From: Ptiloglossa arizonensis
Lineage: Eukaryota > Arthropoda > Insecta > Hymenoptera > Colletidae
Length of the DNA stretch: 64,000 nt
NCBI RefSeq assembly: GCF_051014685.1
Contig: NW_027479722.1
Coordinates: 1 to 64,000 of the forward strand
Reading direction: 5' to 3'
In this document: positions 49,894-62,863 of the stretch, piece after piece
How the letters are laid out: the number at the start of each line of letters is the position of its first letter
How positions within the stretch are numbered: the stretch's first letter is position 1
The notes under the pieces: generated by a model
Database searches by the model: none
Seen by the model: the letters and a program-made list of their open reading frames with translations, nothing else
Told to the model about the DNA's origin: nothing
Translations under genes and position numbers: made by a program

Positions 49894-52800
49894 CGCAAAA
49901 TTTCTGTTGCATCTGAAAGTAGAGACTCGCCCGATTACAACGGTATGTGTAGTTTTCCACTAGGCCGTTCGAGTTATTCGTTTCGAGCATCAGAACTGCG
50001 AAAATTTTTAGTTTCTCAAGCGTTTCTTACATCCAAACTGCCATATCTCGCGAACGGATTGACCGATCCGCAAAATTTCTGTTGCATCTGAAAGTAGAAA
50101 CTCGCCCGATTACAACGGTGTGCGTACTTCTCCCCTAGGCCGTTCTAGTCACTCGTTTCGAGCATCAGAACTGCGAAAATTTTGAGTTTCTCAAGCGTTT
50201 CTTATCTCCAAACTGCCATATCTCGCGAACGGATTGATCAATCCGCAAAATTTCTGTTGCATCTGAAAGTAGAAACTCGCCCGATTACAACGGTATGCGT
50301 ACTTCTCCCCGAGGCCGTTCTAGTCATTCGTTTCGAGCATCAGAACTGCGAAAATTTTGAGTTTCTCAAGCGGTTCTTACCTCCAAACTGCCATATCTCG
50401 CGAACGGATTCACCAATCCGCAAAATTTCTGTTGCATCTGAAAGTAGAAACTCGCCCGATTACAACGGTGTGCGTACTTCTCCCCTAGGCCGTTCTAGTC
50501 ACTCGTTTCGAGCATCAGAACTGCGAAAATTTTGAGTTTCTCAAGCGGTTCTTACCTCCAAACTGCCATATCTCGCGAACGGATTCACCAATCCGCAAAA
50601 TTTCTGTTGCATCTGAAAGTAGAGACTCGCCCGATTACAACGGTATGTGTAGTTTTCCCCTAGGCCATTCCAGTTATTCGTTTCGAGCATCAGAACTGCG
50701 AAAATTTTGAGTTTCTCAAGCGTTTCTTACATCCAAACTGCCATATCTCGCGAACGGATTGACCGATCCGCAAAATTTCTGTTGCATCTGAAAGTAGAAA
50801 CTCGCCCGATTACAACGGTAGGTGTAGTTTTCCTCTAGGTCGTTCTTGTTATTCGTTTCGAGCATCAGAACTGCGAAAATTTTGAATTTCTCAAGCGTTT
50901 CTTACCTCCAAACTGCCATATCTCGCGAACGGATCACCAATCCGCAAAATTTCTGTTGCATCTGAAAGTAGAGACTCGCCCGATTACAACGGTATGTGTA
51001 GTTTTCCACTAGGCCGTTCGAGTTATTCGTTTCGAGCATCAGAACTGCGAAAATTTTTAGTTTCTCAAGCGTTTCTTACATCCAAACTGCCATATCTCGC
51101 GAACGGATTGACCGATCCGCAAAATTTCTGTTGCATCTGAAAGTAGAAACTCGCCCGATTACAACGGTGTGCGTACTTCTCCCCTAGGCCGTTCTAGTCA
51201 CTCGTTTCGAGCATCAGAACTGCGAAAATTTTGAGTTTCTCAAGCGTTTCTTATCTCCAAACTGCCATATCTCGCGAACGGATTGATCAATCCGCAAAAT
51301 TTCTGTTGCATCTGAAAGTAGAAACTCGCCCGATTACAACGGTATGCGTACTTCTCCCCGAGGCCGTTCTAGTCATTCGTTTCGAGCATCAGAACTGCGA
51401 AAATTTTGAGTTTCTCAAGCGGTTCTTACCTCCAAACTGCCATATCTCGCGAACGGATTCACCAATCCGCAAAATTTCTGTTGCATCTGAAAGTAGAGAC
51501 TCGCCCGATTACAACGGTATGTGTAGTTTTCCCCTAGGCCATTCCAGTTATTCGTTTCGAGCATCAGAACTGCGAAAATTTTGAGTTTCTCAAGCGTTTC
51601 TTACATCCAAACTGCCATATCTCGCGAACGGATTGACCGATCCGCAAAATTTCTGTTGCATCTGAAAGTAGAAACTCGCCCGATTACAACGGTAGGTGTA
51701 GTTTTCCTCTAGGTCGTTCTTGTTATTCGTTTCGAGCATCAGAACTGCGAAAATTTTGAATTTCTCAAGCGTTTCTTACCTCCAAACTGCCATATCTCGC
51801 GAACGGATTCACCAATCCGCAAAATTTCTGTTGCATCTGAAAGTAGAGACTCGCCCGATTACAACGGTATGTGTAGTTTTCCACTAGGCCGTTCGAGTTT
51901 TTCGTTTCGAGCATCAGAACTGCGAAAATTTTTAGTTTCTCAAGCGTTTCTTACATCCAAACTGCCATATCTCGCGAACGGATTGACCGATCCGCAAAAT
52001 TTCTGTTGCATCTGAAAGTAGAAACTCGCCCGATTACAACGGTGTGCGTACTTCTCCCCTAGGCCGTTCTAGTCACTCGTTTCGAGCATCAGAACTGCGA
52101 AAATTTTGAGTTTCTCAAGCGTTTCTTATCTCCAAACTGCCATATCTCGCGAACGGATTGATCAATCCGCAAAATTTCTGTTGCATCTGAAAGTAGAAAC
52201 TCGCCCGATTACAACGGTATGCGTACTTCTCCCCGAGGCCGTTCTAGTCATTCGTTTCGAGCATCAGAACTGCGAAAATTTTGAGTTTCTCAAGCGTTTC
52301 TTGCTTCCAAGCTGCCATATCTCGCGAACGGATCGACCAATCCGCAAAATTTCTGTTGCATCTGAAAGTAGAAACTCGCCCGATTACATCGGTATGCGTA
52401 CTTTTCCCCTAGGCCGTTCTAGTTATTCGTTTCGAGCATCAGAACTGCGAAAATTTTGAGTTTCTCAAGCGTTTCTTACCTCCAAACAGCCACATCTCGC
52501 GAACGGATTGACCAATCCGCAAAATTTCTGTTGCATCTGAAAGTAGAGACACGCCCGATTACAACGGTATGTGTAGCTTTCCCCTAGGCCGTTCGAGTTA
52601 TTCGTTTCGAGCATCAGAACTGCGAAAATTTTGAGTTTCTCAAGCGTTTCTTACATCCAAACTGCCATATCTCGCGAACGGATTGACCGATCCGCAAAAT
52701 TTCTGTTGCATCTGAAAGTAGAAACTCGCCCGATTACAACGGTATGCGTACTTCTCCCCTAGGCCGTTCTAGTCACTCGTTTCGAGCATCAGAACTGCGA

Positions 52801-54840
52801 AAATTTTGAGTTTCTCAAGCGTTTCTTGCTTCCAAGCTGCCATATCTCGCGAACGGATCGACCAATCCGCAAAATTTCTGTTGCATCTGAAAGTAGAAAC
52901 TCGCCCGATTACAACGGTATGCGTACTTCTCCCCGAGGCCGTTCTAGTCATTCGTTTCGAGCATCAGAACTGCGAAAATTTTGAGTTTCTCAAGCGTTTC
53001 TTACTTCCAAACTGCCATATCTCGCGAACGGATTGACCATCCGCAAAATTTCTGTTGCATCTGAAAGTAGAAACTCGCCCGATTACCACGGTATGCGCAC
53101 TTTTCCCCTGGGCCGTTCTAGTTATTCGTTTCGAGCATCAGAACTGCGAAAATTTTGAGTTTCTAAAGCGTTTTTTATCTCAAAACTGCCATATCTCGCG
53201 AACGGATTGATCAATCCGCAAAATTTCTGTTGCATCTGAAAGTAGAAACTCGCCCGATTACAACGGTATGCGCACTTTTCCCCTAGGCCGTTCTAGTTAT
53301 TCGTTTCGAGCATCAGAACTGCGAAAATTTTGAGTTTCTCAAGCGTTTCTGACCTCCAAACTGCCATATCTCGCGAACGGATTGACCAATCCGCAAAATT
53401 TCTGTTGCATCTGAAAGTAGAATCTCGCCCGATTACAACGGTAGGTGTAGTTTTCCCCTAGGTCGTTCTTGTTATTCGTTTCGAGCATCAGAACTGCGAA
53501 AATTTTGAGTTTCTCAAGCGGTTCTTACCTCCAAACTGCCATATCTCGCGAACGGATTCACCAATCCGCAAAATTTCTGTTGCATCTGAAAGTAGAGACT
53601 CGCCCGATTACAACGGTATGTGTAGTTTTCCCCTAGGCCATTCCAGTTATTCGTTTCGAGCATCAGAACTGCGAAAATTTTGAGTTTCTCAAGCGTTTCT
53701 TACATCCAAACTGCCATATCTCGCGAACGGATTGACCGATCCGCAAAATTTCTGTTGCATCTGAAAGTAGAAACTCGCCCGATTACAACGGTAGGTGTAG
53801 TTTTCCTCTAGGTCGTTCTTGTTATTCGTTTCGAGCATCAGAACTGCGAAAATTTTGAATTTCTCAAGCGTTTCTTACCTCCAAACTGCCATATCTCGCG
53901 AACGGATCACCAATCCGCAAAATTTCTGTTGCATCTGAAAGTAGAGACTCGCCCGATTACAACGGTATGTGTAGTTTTCCACTAGGCCGTTCGAGTTATT
54001 CGTTTCGAGCATCAGAACTGCGAAAATTTTTAGTTTCTCAAGCGTTTCTTACATCCAAACTGCCATATCTCGCGAACGGATTGACCGATCCGCAAAATTT
54101 CTGTTGCATCTGAAAGTAGAAACTCGCCCGATTACAACGGTGTGCGTACTTCTCCCCTAGGCCGTTCTAGTCACTCGTTTCGAGCATCAGAACTGCGAAA
54201 ATTTTGAGTTTCTCAAGCGTTTCTTATCTCCAAACTGCCATATCTCGCGAACGGATTGATCAATCCGCAAAATTTCTGTTGCATCTGAAAGTAGAAACTC
54301 GCCCGATTACAACGGTATGCGTACTTCTCCCCGAGGCCGTTCTAGTCATTCGTTTCGAGCATCAGAACTGCGAAAATTTTGAGTTTCTCAAGCGGTTCTT
54401 ACCTCCAAACTGCCATATCTCGCGAACGGATTCACCAATCCGCAAAATTTCTGTTGCATCTGAAAGTAGAGACTCGCCCGATTACAACGGTATGTGTAGT
54501 TTTCCCCTAGGCCATTCCAGTTATTCGTTTCGAGCATCAGAACTGCGAAAATTTTGAGTTTCTCAAGCGTTTCTTACATCCAAACTGCCATATCTCGCGA
54601 ACGGATTGACCGATCCGCAAAATTTCTGTTGCATCTGAAAGTAGAAACTCGCCCGATTACAACGGTAGGTGTAGTTTTCCTCTAGGTCGTTCTTGTTATT
54701 CGTTTCGAGCATCAGAACTGCGAAAATTTTGAATTTCTCAAGCGTTTCTTACCTCCAAACTGCCATATCTCGCGAACGGATTCACCAATCCGCAAAATTT
54801 CTGTTGCATCTGAAAGTAGAGACTCGCCCGATTACAACGG

Positions 54841-55015
54841 TATGTGTAGTTTTCCCCTAGGCCATTCCAGTTATTCGTTTCGAGCATCAGAACTGCGAAA
54901 ATTTTTAGTTTCTCAAGCGTTTCTTACATCCAAACTGCCATATCTCGCGAACGGATTGACCGATCCGCAAAATTTCTGTTGCATCTGAAAGTAGAAACTC
55001 GCCCGATTACAACGG
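54841..55015. repeat. F/H chimeric monomer
   Basis: The left part (TTTTCCCCTAGGCCATTCCAG region) is family F and the right part (AATTTTTAGTTTC) is family H. The same hybrid occurs at 56,765-56,939, consistent with one exchange followed by duplication. The breakpoint lies within the roughly 45 bp between the two diagnostic sites. Confidence 0.78.
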
Positions 55016-58000
55016 TGTGCGTACTTCTCCCCTAGGCCGTTCTAGTCACTCGTTTCGAGCATCAGAACTGCGAAAATTTTGAGTTTCTCAAGCGTTTCTT
55101 ATCTCCAAACTGCCATATCTCGCGAACGGATTGATCAATCCGCAAAATTTCTGTTGCATCTGAAAGTAGAAACTCGCCCGATTACAACGCTATGCGTACT
55201 TCTCCCCGAGGCCGTTCTAGTCATTCGTTTCGAGCATCAGAACTGCGAAAATTTTGAGTTTCTCAAGCGTTTCTTGCTTCCAAGCTGCCATATCTCGCGA
55301 ACGGATCGACCAATCCGCAAAATTTCTGTTGCATCTGAAAGTAGAAACTCGCCCGATTACATCGGTATGCGTACTTTTCCCCTAGGCCGTTCTAGTTATT
55401 CGTTTCGAGCATCAGAACTGCGAAAATTTTGAGTTTCTCAAGCGTTTCTTACCTCCAAACAGCCACATCTCGCGAACGGATTGACCAATCCGCAAAATTT
55501 CTGTTGCATCTGAAAGTAGAGACACGCCCGATTACAACGGTATGTGTAGTTTTCCCCTAGGCCGTTCGAGTTATTCGTTTCGAGCATCAGAACTGCGAAA
55601 ATTTTGAGTTTCTCAAGCGTTTCTTACATCCAAACTGCCATATCTCGCGAACGGATTGACCGATCCGCAAAATTTCTGTTGCATCTGAAAGTAGAAACTC
55701 GCCCGATTACAACGGTAGGTGTAGTTTTCCTCTAGGTCGTTCTTGTTATTCGTTTCGAGCATCAGAACTGCGAAAATTTTGAATTTCTCAAGCGTTTCTT
55801 ACCTCCAAACTGCCATATCTCGCGAACGGATCACCAATCCGCAAAATTTCTGTTGCATCTGAAAGTAGAGACTCGCCCGATTACAACGGTATGTGTAGTT
55901 TTCCACTAGGCCGTTCGAGTTATTCGTTTCGAGCATCAGAACTGCGAAAATTTTTAGTTTCTCAAGCGTTTCTTACATCCAAACTGCCATATCTCGCGAA
56001 CGGATTGACCGATCCGCAAAATTTCTGTTGCATCTGAAAGTAGAAACTCGCCCGATTACAACGGTGTGCGTACTTCTCCCCTAGGCCGTTCTAGTCACTC
56101 GTTTCGAGCATCAGAACTGCGAAAATTTTGAGTTTCTCAAGCGTTTCTTATCTCCAAACTGCCATATCTCGCGAACGGATTGATCAATCCGCAAAATTTC
56201 TGTTGCATCTGAAAGTAGAAACTCGCCCGATTACAACGGTATGCGTACTTCTCCCCGAGGCCGTTCTAGTCATTCGTTTCGAGCATCAGAACTGCGAAAA
56301 TTTTGAGTTTCTCAAGCGGTTCTTACCTCCAAACTGCCATATCTCGCGAACGGATTCACCAATCCGCAAAATTTCTGTTGCATCTGAAAGTAGAGACTCG
56401 CCCGATTACAACGGTATGTGTAGTTTTCCCCTAGGCCATTCCAGTTATTCGTTTCGAGCATCAGAACTGCGAAAATTTTGAGTTTCTCAAGCGTTTCTTA
56501 CATCCAAACTGCCATATCTCGCGAACGGATTGACCGATCCGCAAAATTTCTGTTGCATCTGAAAGTAGAAACTCGCCCGATTACAACGGTAGGTGTAGTT
56601 TTCCTCTAGGTCGTTCTTGTTATTCGTTTCGAGCATCAGAACTGCGAAAATTTTGAATTTCTCAAGCGTTTCTTACCTCCAAACTGCCATATCTCGCGAA
56701 CGGATTCACCAATCCGCAAAATTTCTGTTGCATCTGAAAGTAGAGACTCGCCCGATTACAACGGTATGTGTAGTTTTCCCCTAGGCCATTCCAGTTATTC
56801 GTTTCGAGCATCAGAACTGCGAAAATTTTTAGTTTCTCAAGCGTTTCTTACATCCAAACTGCCATATCTCGCGAACGGATTGACCGATCCGCAAAATTTC
56901 TGTTGCATCTGAAAGTAGAAACTCGCCCGATTACAACGGTGTGCGTACTTCTCCCCTAGGCCGTTCTAGTCACTCGTTTCGAGCATCAGAACTGCGAAAA
57001 TTTTGAGTTTCTCAAGCGTTTCTTATCTCCAAACTGCCATATCTCGCGAACGGATTGATCAATCCGCAAAATTTCTGTTGCATCTGAAAGTAGAAACTCG
57101 CCCGATTACAACGCTATGCGTACTTCTCCCCGAGGCCGTTCTAGTCATTCGTTTCGAGCATCAGAACTGCGAAAATTTTGAGTTTCTCAAGCGTTTCTTG
57201 CTTCCAAGCTGCCATATCTCGCGAACGGATCGACCAATCCGCAAAATTTCTGTTGCATCTGAAAGTAGAAACTCGCCCGATTACATCGGTATGCGTACTT
57301 TTCCCCTAGGCCGTTCTAGTTATTCGTTTCGAGCATCAGAACTGCGAAAATTTTGAGTTTCTCAAGCGTTTCTTACCTCCAAACAGCCACATCTCGCGAA
57401 CGGATTGACCAATCCGCAAAATTTCTGTTGCATCTGAAAGTAGAGACACGCCCGATTACAACGGTATGTGTAGTTTTCCCCTAGGCCGTTCGAGTTATTC
57501 GTTTCGAGCATCAGAACTGCGAAAATTTTGAGTTTCTCAAGCGTTTCTTACATCCAAAATGCCATATCTCGCGAACGGATTGACCGATCCGCAAAATTTC
57601 TGTTGCATCTGAAAGTAGAAACTCGCCCGATTACAACGGTATGCGTACTTCTCTCCTAGGCCGTTCTAGTCACTCGTTTCGAGCATCAGAACTGCGAAAA
57701 TTTTGAGTTTCTCAAGCGTTTCTTGCTTCCAAGCTGCCATATCTCGCGAACGGATCGACCAATCCGCAAAATTTCTGTTGCATCTGAAAGTAGAAACTCG
57801 CCCGATTACAACGGTATGCGTACTTCTCCCCGAGGCCGTTCTAGTCATTCGTTTCGAGCATCAGAACTGCGAAAATTTTGAGTTTCTCAAGCGTTTCTTA
57901 CTTCCAAACTGCCATATCTCGCGAACGGATTGACCAATCCGCAAAATTTCTGTTGCATCTGAAAGTAGAAACTCGCCCGATTACCACGGTATACGCACTT

Positions 58001-58665
58001 TTCCCCTGGGCCGTTCTAGTTATTCGTTTCGAGCATCAGAACTGCGAAAATTTTGAGTTTCTAAAGCGTTTTTTATCTCCAAACTGCCATGTCTCGCGAA
58101 CGGATTGATCAATCCGCAAAATTTCTGTTGCATCTGAAAGTAGAAACTCGCCCGATTACAACGGTATGCGCACTTTCCCCCTAGGCCGTTCTAGTTATTC
58201 GTTTCGAGCATCAGAACTGCGAAAATTTTGAGTTTCGCAAGCGTTTCTTACCTCCAAACGGCCATATCTCGCGAACGGATTGACCAATCCGCAACATTTC
58301 TGTTGCATCTGAAAGTAGACACTCGCCCGATTACAACGGTATGTGTAGTTTTCCCCTAGGCCGTTCTAGTTACTCGTTTCGAGCATCAGAACTGCGAAAA
58401 TTTTGAGTTTCTCAAGCGTTTCTTATCTCCAACTGCCATATCTCGCGAACGGATTGATCAATCCGCAAAATTTCTGCTGCATCTGAAAGTAGAAACTCGC
58501 CCGATTACAACGGTATGCGTACTTCTCCCCGAGGCCGTTCTAGTCATTCGTTTCGAGCATCAGAACTGCGAAAATTTTGAGTTTCTCAAGCGGTTCTTAC
58601 CTCCAAACTGCCATATCTCGCGAACGGATTCACCAATCCGCAAAATTTCTGTTGCATCTGAAAGT
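54975..58665. repeat. Copy 1 of a 4,198-bp tandem period in the HOR domain
   Basis: This stretch matches about 59,173-62,863 at a constant offset of 4,198 bp, which is 24 monomers minus two bases. Both 1-bp deletions in the unit are shared: GGATCACC at 55,830 and 60,029, and CTCCAACTGCC at 58,431 and 62,629. Confidence 0.83.
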
Positions 58666-59172
58666 AGAGACTCGCCCGATTACAACGGTATGTGTAGTTT
58701 TCCCCTAGGCCATTCCAGTTATTCGTTTCGAGCATCAGAACTGCGAAAATTTTGAGTTTCTCAAGCGTTTCTTACATCCAAACTGCCATATCTCGCGAAC
58801 GGATTGACCGATCCGCAAAATTTCTGTTGCATCTGAAAGTAGAAACTCGCCCGATTACAACGGTAGGTGTAGTTTTCCTCTAGGTCGTTCTTGTTATTCG
58901 TTTCGAGCATCAGAACTGCGAAAATTTTGAATTTCTCAAGCGTTTCTTACCTCCAAACTGCCATATCTCGCGAACGGATTCACCAATCCGCAAAATTTCT
59001 GTTGCATCTGAAAGTAGAGACTCGCCCGATTACAACGGTATGTGTAGTTTTCCACTAGGCCGTTCGAGTTATTCGTTTCGAGCATCAGAACTGCGAAAAT
59101 TTTTAGTTTCTCAAGCGTTTCTTACATCCAAACTGCCATATCTCGCGAACGGATTGACCGATCCGCAAAATT

Positions 59173-62100
59173 TCTGTTGCATCTGAAAGTAGAAACTCGC
59201 CCGATTACAACGGTGTGCGTACTTCTCCCCTAGGCCGTTCTAGTCACTCGTTTCGAGCATCAGAACTGCGAAAATTTTGAGTTTCTCAAGCGTTTCTTAT
59301 CTCCAAACTGCCATATCTCGCGAACGGATTGATCAATCCGCAAAATTTCTGTTGCATCTGAAAGTAGAAACTCGCCCGATTACAACGCTATGCGTACTTC
59401 TCCCCGAGGCCGTTCTAGTCATTCGTTTCGAGCATCAGAACTGCGAAAATTTTGAGTTTCTCAAGCGTTTCTTGCTTCCAAGCTGCCATATCTCGCGAAC
59501 GGATCGACCAATCCGCAAAATTTCTGTTGCATCTGAAAGTAGAAACTCGCCCGATTACATCGGTATGCGTACTTTTCCCCTAGGCCGTTCTAGTTATTCG
59601 TTTCGAGCATCAGAACTGCGAAAATTTTGAGTTTCTCAAGCGTTTCTTACCTCCAAACAGCCACATCTCGCGAACGGATTGACCAATCCGCAAAATTTCT
59701 GTTGCATCTGAAAGTAGAGACACGCCCGATTACAACGGTATGTGTAGTTTTCCCCTAGGCCGTTCGAGTTATTCGTTTCGAGCATCAGAACTGCGAAAAT
59801 TTTGAGTTTCTCAAGCGTTTCTTACATCCAAACTGCCATATCTCGCGAACGGATTGACCGATCCGCAAAATTTCTGTTGCATCTGAAAGTAGAAACTCGC
59901 CCGATTACAACGGTATGCGTACTTCTCCTCTAGGTCGTTCTTGTTATTCGTTTCGAGCATCAGAACTGCGAAAATTTTGAATTTCTCAAGCGTTTCTTAC
60001 CTCCAAACTGCCATATCTCGCGAACGGATCACCAATCCGCAAAATTTCTGTTGCATCTGAAAGTAGAGACTCGCCCGATTACAACGGTATGTGTAGTTTT
60101 CCACTAGGCCGTTCGAGTTATTCGTTTCGAGCATCAGAACTGCGAAAATTTTTAGTTTCTCAAGCGTTTCTTACATCCAAACTGCCATATCTCGCGAACG
60201 GATTGACCGATCCGCAAAATTTCTGTTGCATCTGAAAGTAGAAACTCGCCCGATTACAACGGTGTGCGTACTTCTCCCCTAGGCCGTTCTAGTCACTCGT
60301 TTCGAGCATCAGAACTGCGAAAATTTTGAGTTTCTCAAGCGTTTCTTATCTCCAAACTGCCATATCTCGCGAACGGATTGATCAATCCGCAAAATTTCTG
60401 TTGCATCTGAAAGTAGAAACTCGCCCGATTACAACGGTATGCGTACTTCTCCCCGAGGCCGTTCTAGTCATTCGTTTCGAGCATCAGAACTGCGAAAATT
60501 TTGAATTTCTCAAGCGTTTCTTACCTCCAAACTGCCATATCTCGCGAACGGATTCACCAATCCGCAAAATTTCTGTTGCATCTGAAAGTAGAGACTCGCC
60601 CGATTACAACGGTATGTGTAGTTTTCCCCTAGGCCATTCCAGTTATTCGTTTCGAGCATCAGAACTGCGAAAATTTTGAGTTTCTCAAGCGTTTCTTACA
60701 TCCAAACTGCCATATCTCGCGAACGGATTGACCGATCCGCAAAATTTCTGTTGCATCTGAAAGTAGAAACTCGCCCGATTACAACGGTAGGTGTAGTTTT
60801 CCTCTAGGTCGTTCTTGTTATTCGTTTCGAGCATCAGAACTGCGAAAATTTTGAATTTCTCAAGCGTTTCTTACCTCCAAACTGCCATATCTCGCGAACG
60901 GATTCACCAATCCGCAAAATTTCTGTTGCATCTGAAAGTAGAGACTCGCCCGATTACAACGGTATGTGTAGTTTTCCACTAGGCCGTTCGAGTTATTCGT
61001 TTCGAGCATCAGAACTGCGAAAATTTTTAGTTTCTCAAGCGTTTCTTACATCCAAACTGCCATATCTCGCGAACGGATTGACCGATCCGCAAAATTTCTG
61101 TTGCATCTGAAAGTAGAAACTCGCCCGATTACAACGGTGTGCGTACTTCTCCCCTAGGCCGTTCTAGTCACTCGTTTCGAGCATCAGAACTGCGAAAATT
61201 TTGAGTTTCTCAAGCGTTTCTTATCTCCAAACTGCCATATCTCGCGAACGGATTGATCAATCCGCAAAATTTCTGTTGCATCTGAAAGTAGAAACTCGCC
61301 CGATTACAACGCTATGCGTACTTCTCCCCGAGGCCGTTCTAGTCATTCGTTTCGAGCATCAGAACTGCGAAAATTTTGAGTTTCTCAAGCGTTTCTTGCT
61401 TCCAAGCTGCCATATCTCGCGAACGGATCGACCAATCCGCAAAATTTCTGTTGCATCTGAAAGTAGAAACTCGCCCGATTACATCGGTATGCGTACTTTT
61501 CCCCTAGGCCGTTCTAGTTATTCGTTTCGAGCATCAGAACTGCGAAAATTTTGAGTTTCTCAAGCGTTTCTTACCTCCAAACAGCCACATCTCGCGAACG
61601 GATTGACCAATCCGCAAAATTTCTGTTGCATCTGAAAGTAGAGACACGCCCGATTACAACGGTATGTGTAGTTTTCCCCTAGGCCGTTCGAGTTATTCGT
61701 TTCGAGCATCAGAACTGCGAAAATTTTGAGTTTCTCAAGCGTTTCTTACATCCAAACTGCCATATCTCGCGAACGGATTGACCGATCCGCAAAATTTCTG
61801 TTGCATCTGAAAGTAGAAACTCGCCCGATTACAACGGTATGCGTACTTCTCCCCTAGGCCGTTCTAGTCACTCGTTTCGAGCATCAGAACTGCGAAAATT
61901 TTGAGTTTCTCAAGCGTTTCTTGCTTCCAAGCTGCCATATCTCGCGAACGGATCGACCAATCCGCAAAATTTCTGTTGCATCTGAAAGTAGAAACTCGCC
62001 CGATTACAACGGTATGCGTACTTCTCCCCGAGGCCGTTCTAGTCATTCGTTTCGAGCATCAGAACTGCGAAAATTTTGAGTTTCTCAAGCGTTTCTTACT

Positions 62101-62863
62101 TCCAAACTGCCATATCTCGCGAACGGATTGACCAATCCGCAAAATTTCTGTTGCATCTGAAAGTAGAAACTCGCCCGATTACCACGGTATACGCACTTTT
62201 CCCCTGGGCCGTTCTAGTTATTCGTTTCGAGCATCAGAACTGCGAAAATTTTGAGTTTCTAAAGCGTTTTTTATCTCCAAACTGCCATGTCTCGCGAACG
62301 GATTGATCAATCCGCAAAATTTCTGTTGCATCTGAAAGTAGAAACTCGCCCGATTACAACGGTATGCGCACTTTCCCCCTAGGCCGTTCTAGTTATTCGT
62401 TTCGAGCATCAGAACTGCGAAAATTTTGAGTTTCGCAAGCGTTTCTTACCTCCAAACGGCCATATCTCGCGAACGGATTGACCAATCCGCAACATTTCTG
62501 TTGCATCTGAAAGTAGACACTCGCCCGATTACAACGGTATGTGTAGTTTTCCCCTAGGCCGTTCTAGTTACTCGTTTCGAGCATCAGAACTGCGAAAATT
62601 TTGAGTTTCTCAAGCGTTTCTTATCTCCAACTGCCATATCTCGCGAACGGATTGATCAATCCGCAAAATTTCTGCTGCATCTGAAAGTAGAAACTCGCCC
62701 GATTACAACGGTATGCGTACTTCTCCCCGAGGCCGTTCTAGTCATTCGTTTCGAGCATCAGAACTGCGAAAATTTTGAGTTTCTCAAGCGGTTCTTACCT
62801 CCAAACTGCCATATCTCGCGAACGGATTCACCAATCCGCAAAATTTCTGTTGCATCTGAAAGT
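59173..62863. repeat. Copy 2 of the 4,198-bp tandem period
   Basis: Second copy of 54,975-58,665. It differs by a chimeric monomer near 59,913-59,940 (TATGCGTACTTCTCC joined to TCTAGGTCGTTCTTG) where copy 1 has an ordinary TAGGTGTAG monomer. The series B1 onward is repeated again at 62,885, offset 1,574 bp. Confidence 0.83.
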
